This document shows, piece after piece, positions 53,062 to 62,231 of a DNA stretch of 64,000 nucleotides. The stretch comes from an uncultured Croceitalea sp. (GTDB taxonomy: Bacteria; Bacteroidota; Bacteroidia; Flavobacteriales; Flavobacteriaceae), in the NCBI GenBank assembly GCA_947503285.1, contig CANNDD010000003.1:434001-498000 (forward strand), written 5' to 3'. The notes beneath the pieces are model-generated. The model saw only the letters and a program-made list of their open reading frames with translations, did not search any database and had not been told where the DNA came from. Position numbers and translations under genes: made by a program. Every line of letters begins with the position of its first letter. The first letter of the stretch is position 1.

Positions 53062-54633
53062 TTATTTGGCCACATTTACAGCCCGAGTCTCTCGAATAAC
53101 GGTAACTTTTACCTGACCCGGATAGGTCATATCGGTTTGGATTTTTTGGGATATCTCAAAAGACAGTTCAGCTGCTTTATCGTCATTGACCTTTTCACTC
53201 TCAACAATAACCCGCAGTTCACGGCCAGCTTGAATTGCGTAGGCTTTTTGCACCCCGTTGAACCCAAAGGCAACATCCTCTAAATCTTTGAGTCGTTGTA
53301 TATACGAATCCAAGACTTGGCGTCTCGCACCTGGTCTGGCCCCACTAATGGCATCACAGACTTGAACGATCGGAGAGATCAAGGTCGTCATCTCTATTTC
53401 ATCGTGATGGGCCCCGATAGCGTTACAAACCTCTTTCTTTTCACCATATTTTTCGGCCCATTGCATCCCCAGAATAGCGTGTGGTGTCTCAACCTCTACC
53501 TCCGTATTTGGCACCTTACCGATATCATGCAAGAGTCCGGCCCGTTTGGCGATTTTAGGGTTAAGCCCTAGTTCGGCAGCCATGACACCACAGAGTTTGG
53601 CCACTTCACGGGAGTGCTGTAATAGGTTTTGACCATAAGAAGAACGATATTTCATTCGACCTACCGCTTTGATGAGTTCAGGGTGCAGCCCATGAATACC
53701 CAAATCAATAACGGTACGTTTTCCGATTTCAACAATCTCTTCGTTGATTTGTTTCTCGGTCTTTTTGACAATCTCTTCAATACGCGCCGGATGTATACGT
53801 CCATCCGTAACCAAACGATGTAAAGAGAGTCGGGCTATTTCCCGTCGAACTGAATCAAAACAAGAAAGTATGATTGCCTCAGGGGTATCGTCAACAATGA
53901 TCTCAACGCCCGTGGCGGCTTCAATGGCACGGATATTCCTTCCTTCCCGTCCTATGATTCGCCCTTTGACATCGTCAGACTCTAGGTTGAATACCGAAAC
54001 ACAATTTTCTACGGCTTCTTCGGTACCGATTCGTTGTATAGTATTGATGACGATCTTTCGGGCTTCTTGCTGTGCGGTAAGTTTGGCCTCTTCAAGTGTG
54101 GTCTGAAGGTAGGCCATGGCATCGGTCTTAGCCGTTTCTTTAAGGGACTCCAACAATTGGCTTTTCGCGTCTTCGGCAGATAGGCCTGAAATGACCTCAA
54201 GCTGTTGTACCTGACTTTTATGCAGTTTCTCTACCTCAGCTTGTTTTTTGTCAAAAATTTCCGATTTATGCTCAACTTCCTTCAACTGTCTCTCTAGTTG
54301 TTCATTCAATCGCTTGCCCTTGGCTAGTTCATTGCTGGTCTGTGATTCTTTATCACGGGTTCTTTTCTCAGCTTCGGCAATTTTCTTGTCCTTATTGATA
54401 ATAACTTTTTCATGCTCGGCCTTTAGTTCTAGAAATTTTTCCTTGGCTTGAAAAATTTTATCTTTTTTGATACCCTCACCTTCTTTATTGGCCTCTTTAA
54501 TGATCGCAGTGGCTTCTCTCTTGGCACTGGCCAATATTTTGCCGGCTTTGCCTTTTTCTAGCACTTTGGCTATTATAAAACCGATTGCCAAACCTGCTAT
54601 TGCAGTTATGATTAGTATTGTGGTGCTATCCAT
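53062..54633 (-). CDS. rny: Ribonuclease Y
   Basis: Membrane-anchored endoribonuclease that initiates mRNA decay. 523 residues: N-terminal anchor [20 protein letters not shown] (5-24); long coiled coil (about 50-210); KH domain with [22 protein letters not shown] (about 222-243) and [16 protein letters not shown] domain with [10 protein letters not shown] near 368-377 (catalytic HD pair) and GAHHDEIE near 406. Length and order match family standard. Transcribed from upstream of the 6S-like RNA region; the RNA terminator at 54652 separates it from zapA. Confidence 0.97.
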   Translation of the reverse strand: MDSTTILIITAIAGLAIGFIIAKVLEKGKAGKILASAKREATAIIKEANKEGEGIKKDKIFQAKEKFLELKAEHEKVIINKDKKIAEAEKRTRDKESQTSNELAKGKRLNEQLERQLKEVEHKSEIFDKKQAEVEKLHKSQVQQLEVISGLSAEDAKSQLLESLKETAKTDAMAYLQTTLEEAKLTAQQEARKIVINTIQRIGTEEAVENCVSVFNLESDDVKGRIIGREGRNIRAIEAATGVEIIVDDTPEAIILSCFDSVRREIARLSLHRLVTDGRIHPARIEEIVKKTEKQINEEIVEIGKRTVIDLGIHGLHPELIKAVGRMKYRSSYGQNLLQHSREVAKLCGVMAAELGLNPKIAKRAGLLHDIGKVPNTEVEVETPHAILGMQWAEKYGEKKEVCNAIGAHHDEIEMTTLISPIVQVCDAISGARPGARRQVLDSYIQRLKDLEDVAFGFNGVQKAYAIQAGRELRVIVESEKVNDDKAAELSFEISQKIQTDMTYPGQVKVTVIRETRAVNVAK

Positions 54634-54651
54634 TATCCCATTTTAATTTAT

Positions 54652-54826
54652 AAAAAAAGCCCACATCGGCCAAAGTTTTGTACAAACTCCTAAATAACAG
54701 GTTTAGGGCTAACAAGCTGCTCAAGGATCCTTATACAAGTAAGGCATGCTTTTACAACCTAAACTCACCCTTTTTAATTGTAATAACGTTGAGTTTGTCA
54801 AAAAATAAATACCAATGTGGGCAGTA
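54652..54826 (-). ncRNA. ssrS: 6S-like RNA (6S-Flavo candidate)
   Basis: The gap between zapA and rny folds on the minus strand as one long rod. The terminal stem pairs GCCCACATTGG (54822-54812) with CCGATGTGGGC (54669-54659), 11 pairs with one G-U. A second stem pairs GACAAACTC (54798-54790) with GAGTTTGT, then a large internal bulge, then GTTTAGG with CCTAAAC, and a top hairpin CCTTA..TAAGG. The 3' arm runs directly into TTTTTTT (54658-54652), a Rho-independent end. Long hairpin with a large central bubble plus zapA neighbourhood is the 6S RNA layout (RNA polymerase mimic). Length about 170. Exact 5' end uncertain. Confidence 0.75.
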
Positions 54827-54846
54827 ACTATTCTATTTTAAAGAAC

Positions 54847-55143
54847 TTATTCTGAAACCAATTTTTGCTTTATCAAATTATCCAAAGCTTTTAACCGTTC
54901 TTTGGTCAATTTAAAGTTTTCAGATTCATTTATTCCGCTCTGCTCAATTTTTGAGGCAAACTGAAGCGCACACATGGCAAGAACATCTTGCTTGTCACGT
55001 ACAGCATAATTCTGCTCAAACTTTTTGGCCAAATTATCAATATTCTTGGCCGCTTTTCGCAAACCTTCTTCTTGCTTTGGGTCAATAGTCAACGGGTATA
55101 CCCTATCTGCAATAGAAAGCTTGATTTTGAGCTTTTCCTCCAT
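54847..55143 (-). CDS. zapA: Cell division protein ZapA
   Basis: FtsZ-ring-associated protein that bundles FtsZ filaments. 98 residues, typical size. N-terminal domain LKIKLSIADRVYPLTIDPKQEEGLRKAAKNIDNLAKKF (about 4-42) and C-terminal coiled-coil helix ALQFASKIEQSGINESENFKLTKERLKALDNLIKQK. Position 15 bases after the ZapB-like gene and immediately before the 6S-like RNA matches the zapA-ssrS linkage known from other bacteria. Confidence 0.92.
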   Translation of the reverse strand: MEEKLKIKLSIADRVYPLTIDPKQEEGLRKAAKNIDNLAKKFEQNYAVRDKQDVLAMCALQFASKIEQSGINESENFKLTKERLKALDNLIKQKLVSE

Positions 55144-55158
55144 AAATTATATTTTACA

Positions 55159-55449
55159 CTATTCCGCCAGATGTGCTATACAGTGATCCAATTCGCGAAT
55201 GAGTGTATTTATCTTAAGCTTTGCGTCTGTTTTATTTGTATTACTACCCAGCATCGAATTCGCCAATTTTAAAGAATTATATTTCTCTTCCCAATCCACT
55301 AAGGCCTGTTCTGCTTTTTTTTGTCCATTCTTTACGGCAATTAATTCTTCCCTTAACTCCGTGTTGGTTTGGCTGAGCAACTCTAACTTATGCAGAAGCT
55401 TACTCACTTTGTTCTCTAAAGAATCAACAATTTCAACAAGTTCCCCCAT
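55159..55449 (-). CDS. Short coiled-coil protein, ZapB-like
   Basis: 96 residues from ATG 55449; an upstream in-frame ATG at 55518 would cross the promoter at 55476-55506 and is rejected. It is almost entirely helical: VEIVDSLENKVSKLLHKLELLSQTNTELREELIAVKNGQKKAEQAL carries a heptad pattern typical of ZapB-like division coiled coils, followed by KYNSLKLANSML and a C-terminal helix LKINTLIRELDHCIAHL. No detectable domain name with confidence, but position directly upstream of zapA supports a Z-ring role. Confidence 0.8.
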   Translation of the reverse strand: MGELVEIVDSLENKVSKLLHKLELLSQTNTELREELIAVKNGQKKAEQALVDWEEKYNSLKLANSMLGSNTNKTDAKLKINTLIRELDHCIAHLAE

Positions 55450-55475
55450 GTGCAAATCACGATGCGATATGATAA

Positions 55476-55506
55476 CAAAGTTAACTAACCTCGACCAACA
55501 AAGCAA
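55476..55506 (-). promoter_or_regulatory. Promoter of the ZapB-like/zapA operon
   Basis: On the minus strand: -33 TTG at 55506-55504, 20-base spacer, -7 TAACTTTG at 55483-55476 (perfect TAnnTTTG). Both elements fit the Bacteroidota consensus. The start codon at 55449 lies 27 bases after the -7 element. Confidence 0.6.
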
Positions 55507-55618
55507 TAGTTTTGGCAATTTATGTTAATGGCCCATCCAACTTTACCGAATCAATACGACCCCAATTTTTTAAGATTAATAGGTATTCCCTAAATTCGTA
55601 TCTAAATACAGTTGGTTT

Positions 55619-57310
55619 ATGCGGTTACGCTTTTTTTGTGCGTTATTTTTCGTTTTTTCATTTTTATTTTCGCAAGACAAATATCCTAAAGACACCTTCG
55701 GCTCCCCTTTGGATATACCCTTGGTACTGGCGGGCACCTTTGGCGAATTACGGTCCAATCACTTCCATGCAGGTATAGATATCAAGACCCAACAAAGGCA
55801 AGGACTTCCTATTTACGCCATCGCTGATGGTACCGTTACCAGAATAAAGGTATCCCATTGGGGATATGGAAAGGCATTATATGTTGCACACCCAAACGGA
55901 TTCACCTCGGTATATGCCCATTTACAGAAGTTTGGTCCCGAAATAGAGGCCTATATCAGACAGCAACAATATAAAAAACAATCTTACGAGATAGAATTGT
56001 TCCCTGACTACGGTGACTTAAAGGTAGAAAAGGGAAAAGTTATTGCTTATACGGGAAACACCGGGGGATCATCAGGGCCACACCTTCATTTTGAAATTCG
56101 CAGCAGTATTACCGAAAAACCTACAAATCCCTTATTGTACGGGTATGATGTTCGGGATGCCACGAACCCGACTTTGGTCGGTTTATATGGTTATCCCCTT
56201 GCGGATGATGCCCAGATCAACCAAAGTGCTCAAAAGGTACAGCTGAACTTTACCAAACAAAAGGATGGTTCCTTTTTAGCGGATAAAGTCACTGCAATAG
56301 GAACCATAGGTTTTGGTTTTAATGGTTTTGATAGGCAAGATATGGCTGCCAACAAAAATGGGGTTTACGCTGTAAAACAAACCGTTAATGGAAAAGTATA
56401 TTCAGAATATGATTTTGAATCCTTTTCTTTCGGGGAGACTAGATACATCAATACCTTAATCGATTACCATCATTTTGGAAAGTTCAAACAGCGTATTCAA
56501 AAGTGCTTTAAAGACGAATCGAATAAACTTAGCATCTATAAGACCTTATACCTGGATGGAAAAATCAACATACAGGAGGGTTTAAGTTATCAGGTTGAAA
56601 TCGAGATTGCCGATATTGAAGGAAATGACATCAAAATCAGCATCCCTATCGAAGGGAAGCGGCAAGAGCTGAAGATCCAGAAACAGATCAAAAAAACCGA
56701 AAACCTAGTAATTGCCAGCAGACCGAATAGTTTTGACCTAGAAGGGGCGAAAGTATATTTTCCTGAAAGTACTTTTTACCAAGACTTCTATATCGATTTG
56801 AAAAAAGGGAAAGATACGGTAAGTATTCACGATGGAACCGTTGCGGCACATCGAAACTTTACGATTTCTTTCGACTTGACCAAGCACCCAAAACTCAATC
56901 GAAAAAAGTCTTTTATCGCACGAATCGATGAAAAGGGTAATCTCAGATATTCCAAAACTTATAAAAGGGCAAATACTTTCTCTACGAGAACCAAAACGCT
57001 TGGCACGTACACTATAGCCCAAGACACTATTGCCCCTACCATAAAGCCAAAAAACTTTAAACCGAAGGAATGGCTTAGCAACTACAGGTATTTAAGTCTA
57101 AGGATCCAAGATGACCTCAGCGGTATCAATACCTATAGGGCCACGATAAATGGCGATTGGATCTTAATGGAATATGAACCAAAGACCAGCACCATCACTT
57201 ATAATTTCGATGATAAAATCGCTGACCAAAAGCAATGTGACCTTAAAGTCGTCGTTACTGATAATGTAGGTAATTCGACTACCTTTGAGCAGACTTTCTT
57301 TAGAAAATAA
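55619..57310 (+). CDS. Secreted M23-family metallopeptidase
   Basis: 563 residues. Signal peptide with FCALFFVFSFLFSQ, then the LytM/M23 domain at about 25-190: SNHFHAGIDIKTQQRQGLPIYA near 43-65 (Zn ligands His and Asp in H-x-x-x-D), YAHLQKFGPEIEAY near 99, and SGPHLHFEIRSS near 155 with the second HxH. The remaining 370 residues have Ig-like beta strands (TVSIHDGTVAAHRNFTISFDLT, IAQDTIAPTIKPKNFKPKEWLSNYRYLSLRIQDDLSGI). Probably cleaves peptidoglycan cross-bridges or anchors in the wall. The next gene (TonB-dependent receptor) begins 4 bases after its stop. Confidence 0.93.
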   Translation: MRLRFFCALFFVFSFLFSQDKYPKDTFGSPLDIPLVLAGTFGELRSNHFHAGIDIKTQQRQGLPIYAIADGTVTRIKVSHWGYGKALYVAHPNGFTSVYAHLQKFGPEIEAYIRQQQYKKQSYEIELFPDYGDLKVEKGKVIAYTGNTGGSSGPHLHFEIRSSITEKPTNPLLYGYDVRDATNPTLVGLYGYPLADDAQINQSAQKVQLNFTKQKDGSFLADKVTAIGTIGFGFNGFDRQDMAANKNGVYAVKQTVNGKVYSEYDFESFSFGETRYINTLIDYHHFGKFKQRIQKCFKDESNKLSIYKTLYLDGKINIQEGLSYQVEIEIADIEGNDIKISIPIEGKRQELKIQKQIKKTENLVIASRPNSFDLEGAKVYFPESTFYQDFYIDLKKGKDTVSIHDGTVAAHRNFTISFDLTKHPKLNRKKSFIARIDEKGNLRYSKTYKRANTFSTRTKTLGTYTIAQDTIAPTIKPKNFKPKEWLSNYRYLSLRIQDDLSGINTYRATINGDWILMEYEPKTSTITYNFDDKIADQKQCDLKVVVTDNVGNSTTFEQTFFRK

Positions 57311-57314
57311 TATT

Positions 57315-59783
57315 TTGGGCCTAGCAAGGATATTGCTGTTTTACTTTCTTTTTTTGACCTCTGGTCTTCTTTTTGGGCAAACCGCACTTATTACGGGTAT
57401 TGTTCTTGATGAGAATAATAGGCCCCTAGAAAACGTTACGGTTTCAACGGACAAGACCGGTACCATTACAAATGCGTTCGGGGCATATGAATTGGAATTG
57501 GTGCCCGATGTTAAGACCATCATTACCTTTTCGCATATTGGGCATGAGCATATTGTTCTTCAAAACATCATCTTAAATACCAATGAAACGTTTGAATTCA
57601 ATCCGGTTATGAAAACGGAAGCTATTCAAATGGCCGAAGTAGAAGTTTCCCCTACCGGAAAAAAAAATGTTGAGGGCATTATTACCATCGCGCCCGATGT
57701 CGTACGTAAGATACCCGGTGCAAATGCGGGTGTTGAAAATTTATTGAAATTGTTACCCGGCGTTTCATTTAACAACGAATTAAGCACCCAATACAATGTT
57801 CGTGGGGGTAATTTTGATGAAAATCTGGTTTACGTAAACGGTATTGAGGTATATAGGCCGTTCTTAATACGTGCCGCCCAACAAGAAGGGTTCAGTTTCA
57901 TAAACAGCAGTATGGTCGAAAATCTGGAGTTCTCGGCCGGAGGCTTTCAAGCAAGGTATGGTGATAAGCTATCTTCGGTTCTTGATATTACCTATAAATT
58001 GCCCAACACTTTTGCCCTGCAAATTGACGCCAGTTTACTTGGGGCAGCCTTGACTTTGGAAAATATTTCAAAAGACAAAAATTTTACGAATATTACAGGG
58101 GTGCGCTATCGTAACAATAGTCTTTTTGTGAATAGCCAACAAACCCAGACCAATGTCACCCCAACCTTTGTTGACGCGCAAAGTTATTTGACCTACCGCT
58201 TTTCCGATAGGTTTAAATTGAATTTTTTAGGGAATTTCGCCCTCAACGATTATCAGAACGAACCGCTAACACGGCAGACAAATTTTGGCACTATTGCTGA
58301 ACCAAGGGCGCTATTGGTCTTCTATGAAGGTCAAGAGAACAATCAGTACCAAACTGAATTCGCGGCACTAAAAGGGGATTATCTTTTAAACCCCTCTACC
58401 AATATCAATCTTACGGCTTCTGTGTATCATACTACTGAAGAAGAGTTTTCAGACGTCATCGCTTCGTATGAGCTAGGTGATGTAGAAACCAACTTAGGAA
58501 GCGGGAATTTAGGGGAAGTTCTAGACTCAAGGGGAATCGGTTCACAACAAAATAGGGCGCGAAACCAATTGGACGCCCTTATTTTCAATTTATCACATAA
58601 CGGTATTTTTAAAAAAAATAAAAAAACACTTAGATGGGGTATCAAATACGCCCATGAAGATTTTAGGGATCAACTGCGCGAATCTGAATTTATTGATTCC
58701 GCAAGTTTTTTTATACGACCTTCAGAACCTGGTTTTATAAACAATCAACCTGAAGAACCCTTTGAAGGTGACATCGTACCCTTTGAGGGCGTTAATGCTA
58801 CTAACTTCGTTCAAACAAATCGTCTATCAGGCTACCTTCAATTCGATAATAGAATAGGTTGGAAAGGGAGTAACCTTTACTATAATTTTGGTATTCGTGC
58901 GCAACATTGGCGTATTGACGCGGTCGGTTTCGATAGCAATTCACAAATTTTGGTCAGTCCGAGGGCACAATTTGCCATCAAACCCAACTGGGAGAAAGAT
59001 ATGCTCTTTAGATTTGCGGTCGGAAATTACCAACAACCCCCTTTTTACAGGGAACTTAGGGATCGAACCGGAAATATAAACCCTGAAGTGGAGGCACAAA
59101 AATCCCTTCATGTTGTTTTGGGCAATGAATACAGTTTCACCCTTTGGGATAGGCCTTTTAGCCTTGTCAGTGAAGCTTATTACAAACGCATCAGGGATGT
59201 CAATACCTATACTGTCGAGGATGTTCGCATACGATACGTTGCCGATAATAACGCCGAGGCCTTCGCCTATGGTTTTGATTTTAGGTTAAACGGTGCATTG
59301 GTACCGGGTTCTGAATCTTGGCTGAGCATAGGATATTTGCGAACCGAGGAAAATATCGACGACCGGGGTTTCATCTCAAGACCTACCGATCAGCGTTTTA
59401 AATTGGGGTTGTTGTTTCAAGACTATATGCCGACCATACCAAATTTGAAGTTGTATTTGAACCTAGTTTATAATACAGGGGTGCCTGGGGGATCACCCAA
59501 TAATGCCGATCCATACGATTTTCAGAATAGATTAAGGGATTACAGACGTGCTGATTTGGGAATTTCATATATTTTTACCGACAGGGAGAATAGATTTCCG
59601 AAGGGACATTGGCTTCATAGGTTTAAGGAGTTCAATGCCGGCTTTGAAATTTTCAACCTATTTAACAATCAAAATTCAATAACGAATACTTGGGTTAGGG
59701 ATGTCGATACACAACAGCAATTCGCAATTCCTAATTTTTTGACATCAAGGATTCTTAACCTCAAATTTAGTATGCGTTTCTAA
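57315..59783 (+). CDS. TonB-dependent receptor with carboxypeptidase-like N-terminal domain
   Basis: 822 residues from the TTG at 57315, which begins the signal peptide (FYFLFLTSGLLFGQ); the frame is open further upstream but lies inside the preceding gene. N-terminal carboxypeptidase-D-regulatory-like domain (about 25-105: ITGIVLDENNRPLENVTVSTD, GAYELELVPDV). Plug domain (about 120-230) with DVVRKIPGANAGVENLLKLLPGVS, TQYNVRGGNFDENLVYVNGIEVYRPF and GGFQARYGDKLSSVLDI. Then the 22-strand barrel, with the C-terminal aromatic LNLKFSMRF. This architecture resembles the smaller non-SusC receptors. Ligand unknown; no SusD follows, so not a classical glycan-uptake pair. Confidence 0.93.
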   Translation: MGLARILLFYFLFLTSGLLFGQTALITGIVLDENNRPLENVTVSTDKTGTITNAFGAYELELVPDVKTIITFSHIGHEHIVLQNIILNTNETFEFNPVMKTEAIQMAEVEVSPTGKKNVEGIITIAPDVVRKIPGANAGVENLLKLLPGVSFNNELSTQYNVRGGNFDENLVYVNGIEVYRPFLIRAAQQEGFSFINSSMVENLEFSAGGFQARYGDKLSSVLDITYKLPNTFALQIDASLLGAALTLENISKDKNFTNITGVRYRNNSLFVNSQQTQTNVTPTFVDAQSYLTYRFSDRFKLNFLGNFALNDYQNEPLTRQTNFGTIAEPRALLVFYEGQENNQYQTEFAALKGDYLLNPSTNINLTASVYHTTEEEFSDVIASYELGDVETNLGSGNLGEVLDSRGIGSQQNRARNQLDALIFNLSHNGIFKKNKKTLRWGIKYAHEDFRDQLRESEFIDSASFFIRPSEPGFINNQPEEPFEGDIVPFEGVNATNFVQTNRLSGYLQFDNRIGWKGSNLYYNFGIRAQHWRIDAVGFDSNSQILVSPRAQFAIKPNWEKDMLFRFAVGNYQQPPFYRELRDRTGNINPEVEAQKSLHVVLGNEYSFTLWDRPFSLVSEAYYKRIRDVNTYTVEDVRIRYVADNNAEAFAYGFDFRLNGALVPGSESWLSIGYLRTEENIDDRGFISRPTDQRFKLGLLFQDYMPTIPNLKLYLNLVYNTGVPGGSPNNADPYDFQNRLRDYRRADLGISYIFTDRENRFPKGHWLHRFKEFNAGFEIFNLFNNQNSITNTWVRDVDTQQQFAIPNFLTSRILNLKFSMRF

Positions 59784-59786
59784 ATT

Positions 59787-60449
59787 ATGGCTTTAAAAAA
59801 AATAGTACCCCTACTTCTTTTGATGGCGACATTCATTGGTCAAGCCCAAAAAAACATCTATGTGAGCAGCCGTTTTGACGAACTTAGTGACAATCACAAG
59901 GTTTTAGCGATTGTTCCTTTTTTGACACAGCTTGAATTAGAGGGGTCCATCCCTAAAGACGAAAAAGCCCAATTGGCCCAAAGGGAGGGATACGCTGTTC
60001 AAGATGCACTTGAAACTTATTTTTCAAAACGCAAAAGGCGTAAAAAATTCAACGTAGAATTTCAGAATACGGAAGATACCAATGCCATTTTGGCCCAAAA
60101 TGACATTGACTACGGCAACATCGACATCTATACGACAAAACAACTTTCAAATATATTGGGGGTAGACGGTATCATTAGTGGCAACTTAGACCTGAATATT
60201 TTACTTTCTAAGGGCGTACCGACCGATTTTAGCTTTTTGGATTATTTTAACGGCAACTCAGATTATGGTAGGATAGGCATAAAAATAAGTGATGGTGAAA
60301 CCGGAAAGTTACTGTGGCGCTACGAAAAGTCAATTGACAAAAAGACCGGTAAAAACACTTCGGAACTGATAGATCGCATGATGAAATTGGCCGCAAAGAA
60401 GTTTCCCTATGACAAAGAAAGAAAACGTAAAAAACGTAAACTCAACTAG
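59787..60449 (+). CDS. Secreted protein, CsgG/GNA1162-like (tentative)
   Basis: 220 residues; signal peptide KKIVPLLLLMATFIGQAQ. The mature part begins LSDNHKVLAIVPFLTQLEL, a strand-turn typical of the ABC-type nucleoside-hydrolase-like or CsgG/TolB-N fold, then a helix with AQREGYAVQDALETYFSKRKRRKKF, KQLSNILGVDGIISGNLDLN (VDGIISG resembles the CsgG/GNA1162 lipoprotein pattern) and KISDGETGKLLWRYEKSID. It overlaps the convergent cysteine desulfurase by 8 bases at its 3' end. It lies 3 bases after the TonB-dependent receptor, so an accessory role is possible. The fold match is inference. Confidence 0.62.
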   Translation: MALKKIVPLLLLMATFIGQAQKNIYVSSRFDELSDNHKVLAIVPFLTQLELEGSIPKDEKAQLAQREGYAVQDALETYFSKRKRRKKFNVEFQNTEDTNAILAQNDIDYGNIDIYTTKQLSNILGVDGIISGNLDLNILLSKGVPTDFSFLDYFNGNSDYGRIGIKISDGETGKLLWRYEKSIDKKTGKNTSELIDRMMKLAAKKFPYDKERKRKKRKLN

Positions 60450-61590
60450 CCGAAAATTCCTTTAATACTTCAATGGTATAATCCAGTTCTTCCTTAGTAT
60501 TATACTTTGAAAACGAAAACCGTAATGAAGGTTTGGCGACTTCCTCTCCGTTCAAAATCTCTGATAACACGTGGGAACCCTTATTGCTTCCTGACTGACA
60601 GGCACTTCCTTTCGAACATGCAATTCCCTTCAAATCAAGATGGAACAGTAGCATCAAAGATTTTTGGGAATCAAAGGGCAATCGAACGTTGGTCAAAGTA
60701 TACGTGCTTCGCTCCAAATCACCGGAATAACCATTGAATTCGGCTTGTGGCAATTCTTTCTTTAACTTTTCGATAAAATGTTTTTTCAACCCTGAAACGT
60801 ATGCCTTTTCTTCCTCTAGATTAGCATATGCCGCAACAAATGCTTCCTCGAGGCCTACAATATTATGGAAGGCTTCAGTACCTGCACGAAACCCCCGTTC
60901 TTGTGATCCACCCACTATTAATGGCTTTAATCCTGAATTCTTTCTAATAAAGGCAAAACCAATTCCTTTTGGCCCATGAAATTTATGCGCTGCAGCGGTT
61001 AAAAAATCAATAGGTGTTTCGGCAACATTCCAAGCAAAGTGACCCACAGACTGTACGGTATCAGAATGGAAAAGTGCACCTGCCCCTTTACATAATGCAC
61101 CGATCGCCTTTATATCGATAATATTCCCTATTTCATTGTTCACATGCATTAGACTCACCAGTTTTTTAGCTGGGTCATTATGGAGCAATTCTTTCAAATG
61201 ATCCATTTTAGGGTTTCCAAACCCGTCTAAATCAACATACGCTATCTTGGTACCGTATTCCTTCTCGAGTTCTTCGGCAACATGCAGCACCGCATGGTGT
61301 TCGATTTTTGAGGTAATAATGGTCTCAACGCCCAGATCGCGCACGGCACAACGTAAGACCATATTATCGGCTTCTGTTCCCCCAGAGGTAAAAATGATTT
61401 CCGACGGATGGGCATTCAAATGTTTGGCAATGGTCTTTCTGGCATTTTCAATCGCGGTTTTGGCAGATCGCCCATAGCTATGCGTCGAAGAGGGATTACC
61501 ATAGAACTTGGCCAATGCATCCTGCATTTTTGAAATAACTTCTTCACGTACTTGCGTAGTGGCTGCATTATCTAAATAGACCTTTTGCAT
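60442..61590 (-). CDS. Cysteine desulfurase (NifS/IscS-like)
   Basis: PLP enzyme that provides sulfur for Fe-S clusters and tRNA thiolation. 382 residues: start YLDNAATTQVREEVI (4-18), TSGGTEADNMVLRCAV near 69 (GT-Ex-N pattern), MHVNNEIGNIIDI near 147 (His-Asn-Glu), SDTVQSVGHFAWN near 174, AAHKFHGPKGIGF near 199-211 (Schiff-base Lys), and GSACQSGSNKGSHVLSEI near 327 with catalytic Cys. No iscU/sufU next to it. Loop length between the Lys and Cys fits group I (IscS/NifS) rather than SufS. Convergent overlap with the preceding plus-strand gene. Confidence 0.95.
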   Translation of the reverse strand: MQKVYLDNAATTQVREEVISKMQDALAKFYGNPSSTHSYGRSAKTAIENARKTIAKHLNAHPSEIIFTSGGTEADNMVLRCAVRDLGVETIITSKIEHHAVLHVAEELEKEYGTKIAYVDLDGFGNPKMDHLKELLHNDPAKKLVSLMHVNNEIGNIIDIKAIGALCKGAGALFHSDTVQSVGHFAWNVAETPIDFLTAAAHKFHGPKGIGFAFIRKNSGLKPLIVGGSQERGFRAGTEAFHNIVGLEEAFVAAYANLEEEKAYVSGLKKHFIEKLKKELPQAEFNGYSGDLERSTYTLTNVRLPFDSQKSLMLLFHLDLKGIACSKGSACQSGSNKGSHVLSEILNGEEVAKPSLRFSFSKYNTKEELDYTIEVLKEFSAS

Positions 61591-61703
61591 TACTTCGATA
61601 TCGTTTTAGAATTGATCAAAAATAGCTATAATTACGTTAATTTCTTCCAAATAAGAAGTGCATGAAGACCATATTGAAATCGAATTGCTTTAAATTTGAC
61701 GCG

Positions 61704-62231
61704 ATGAGAAATGTATTTTTAACTGCCTTCTTACTGCTGCTTCTGAACAGCTCTTGCAGTGATGGCGATTTACAAATAGAAACCATTGATTTTGATAGTG
61801 TTGCCGTACAATCGTGTGGTGATCCCGTGGCAAGTGCTGCGAACATCCTATTTAAAATAAATCAAGACGAGGCCTTGATATTGGATTTACAAAGTGGGGT
61901 TTTGAACAATGGGGTGATGCAGGCAGATACTACTGTTGTAACCGAAAGTACGGTATCGGGTCAATCCCAAATCTTTTACCGTATCTTTTCCGACAATGTC
62001 ACCAGTAATTATTTCTGTGATGATTTCCCCCCCGTTACCCCGACAGTTATCGAAGAAATCGTCGCCGAAGATGGCATGGTACTTATCAATACTACTATGA
62101 GTGCTGATTCCACCTCTTTTATACACGTCATTGAATTAAGCGGAATCTCGTTGGTCAGTGACAGCGGAGAACGTATTACGGACCTCACCATCAATGAATT
62201 TGGCGAGGTGACCACTGCAATTTCAAATTAG
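61704..62231 (+). CDS. Putative exported lipoprotein, unknown function
   Basis: 175 residues from ATG 61704; an ATG 42 bases upstream would add a less hydrophobic leader. The signal has lipobox NSSC (about residue 15). Beta-rich mature part: VAVQSCGDPVASAANILFKINQDEALILDLQSGVL (Gly-poor, alternating), QSQIFYRIFSDNVTSNYFC with two Cys (FCDDFPP) that could form a disulfide with QSCGDP, and closing strands TIVLVDSGERITDLTINE-like (VSDSGERITDLTINEFGEVT). No domain recognised; it resembles secreted surface lipoproteins of Flavobacteriaceae. Overlaps the convergent Smr gene by 4 bases. Confidence 0.7.
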   Translation: MRNVFLTAFLLLLLNSSCSDGDLQIETIDFDSVAVQSCGDPVASAANILFKINQDEALILDLQSGVLNNGVMQADTTVVTESTVSGQSQIFYRIFSDNVTSNYFCDDFPPVTPTVIEEIVAEDGMVLINTTMSADSTSFIHVIELSGISLVSDSGERITDLTINEFGEVTTAISN

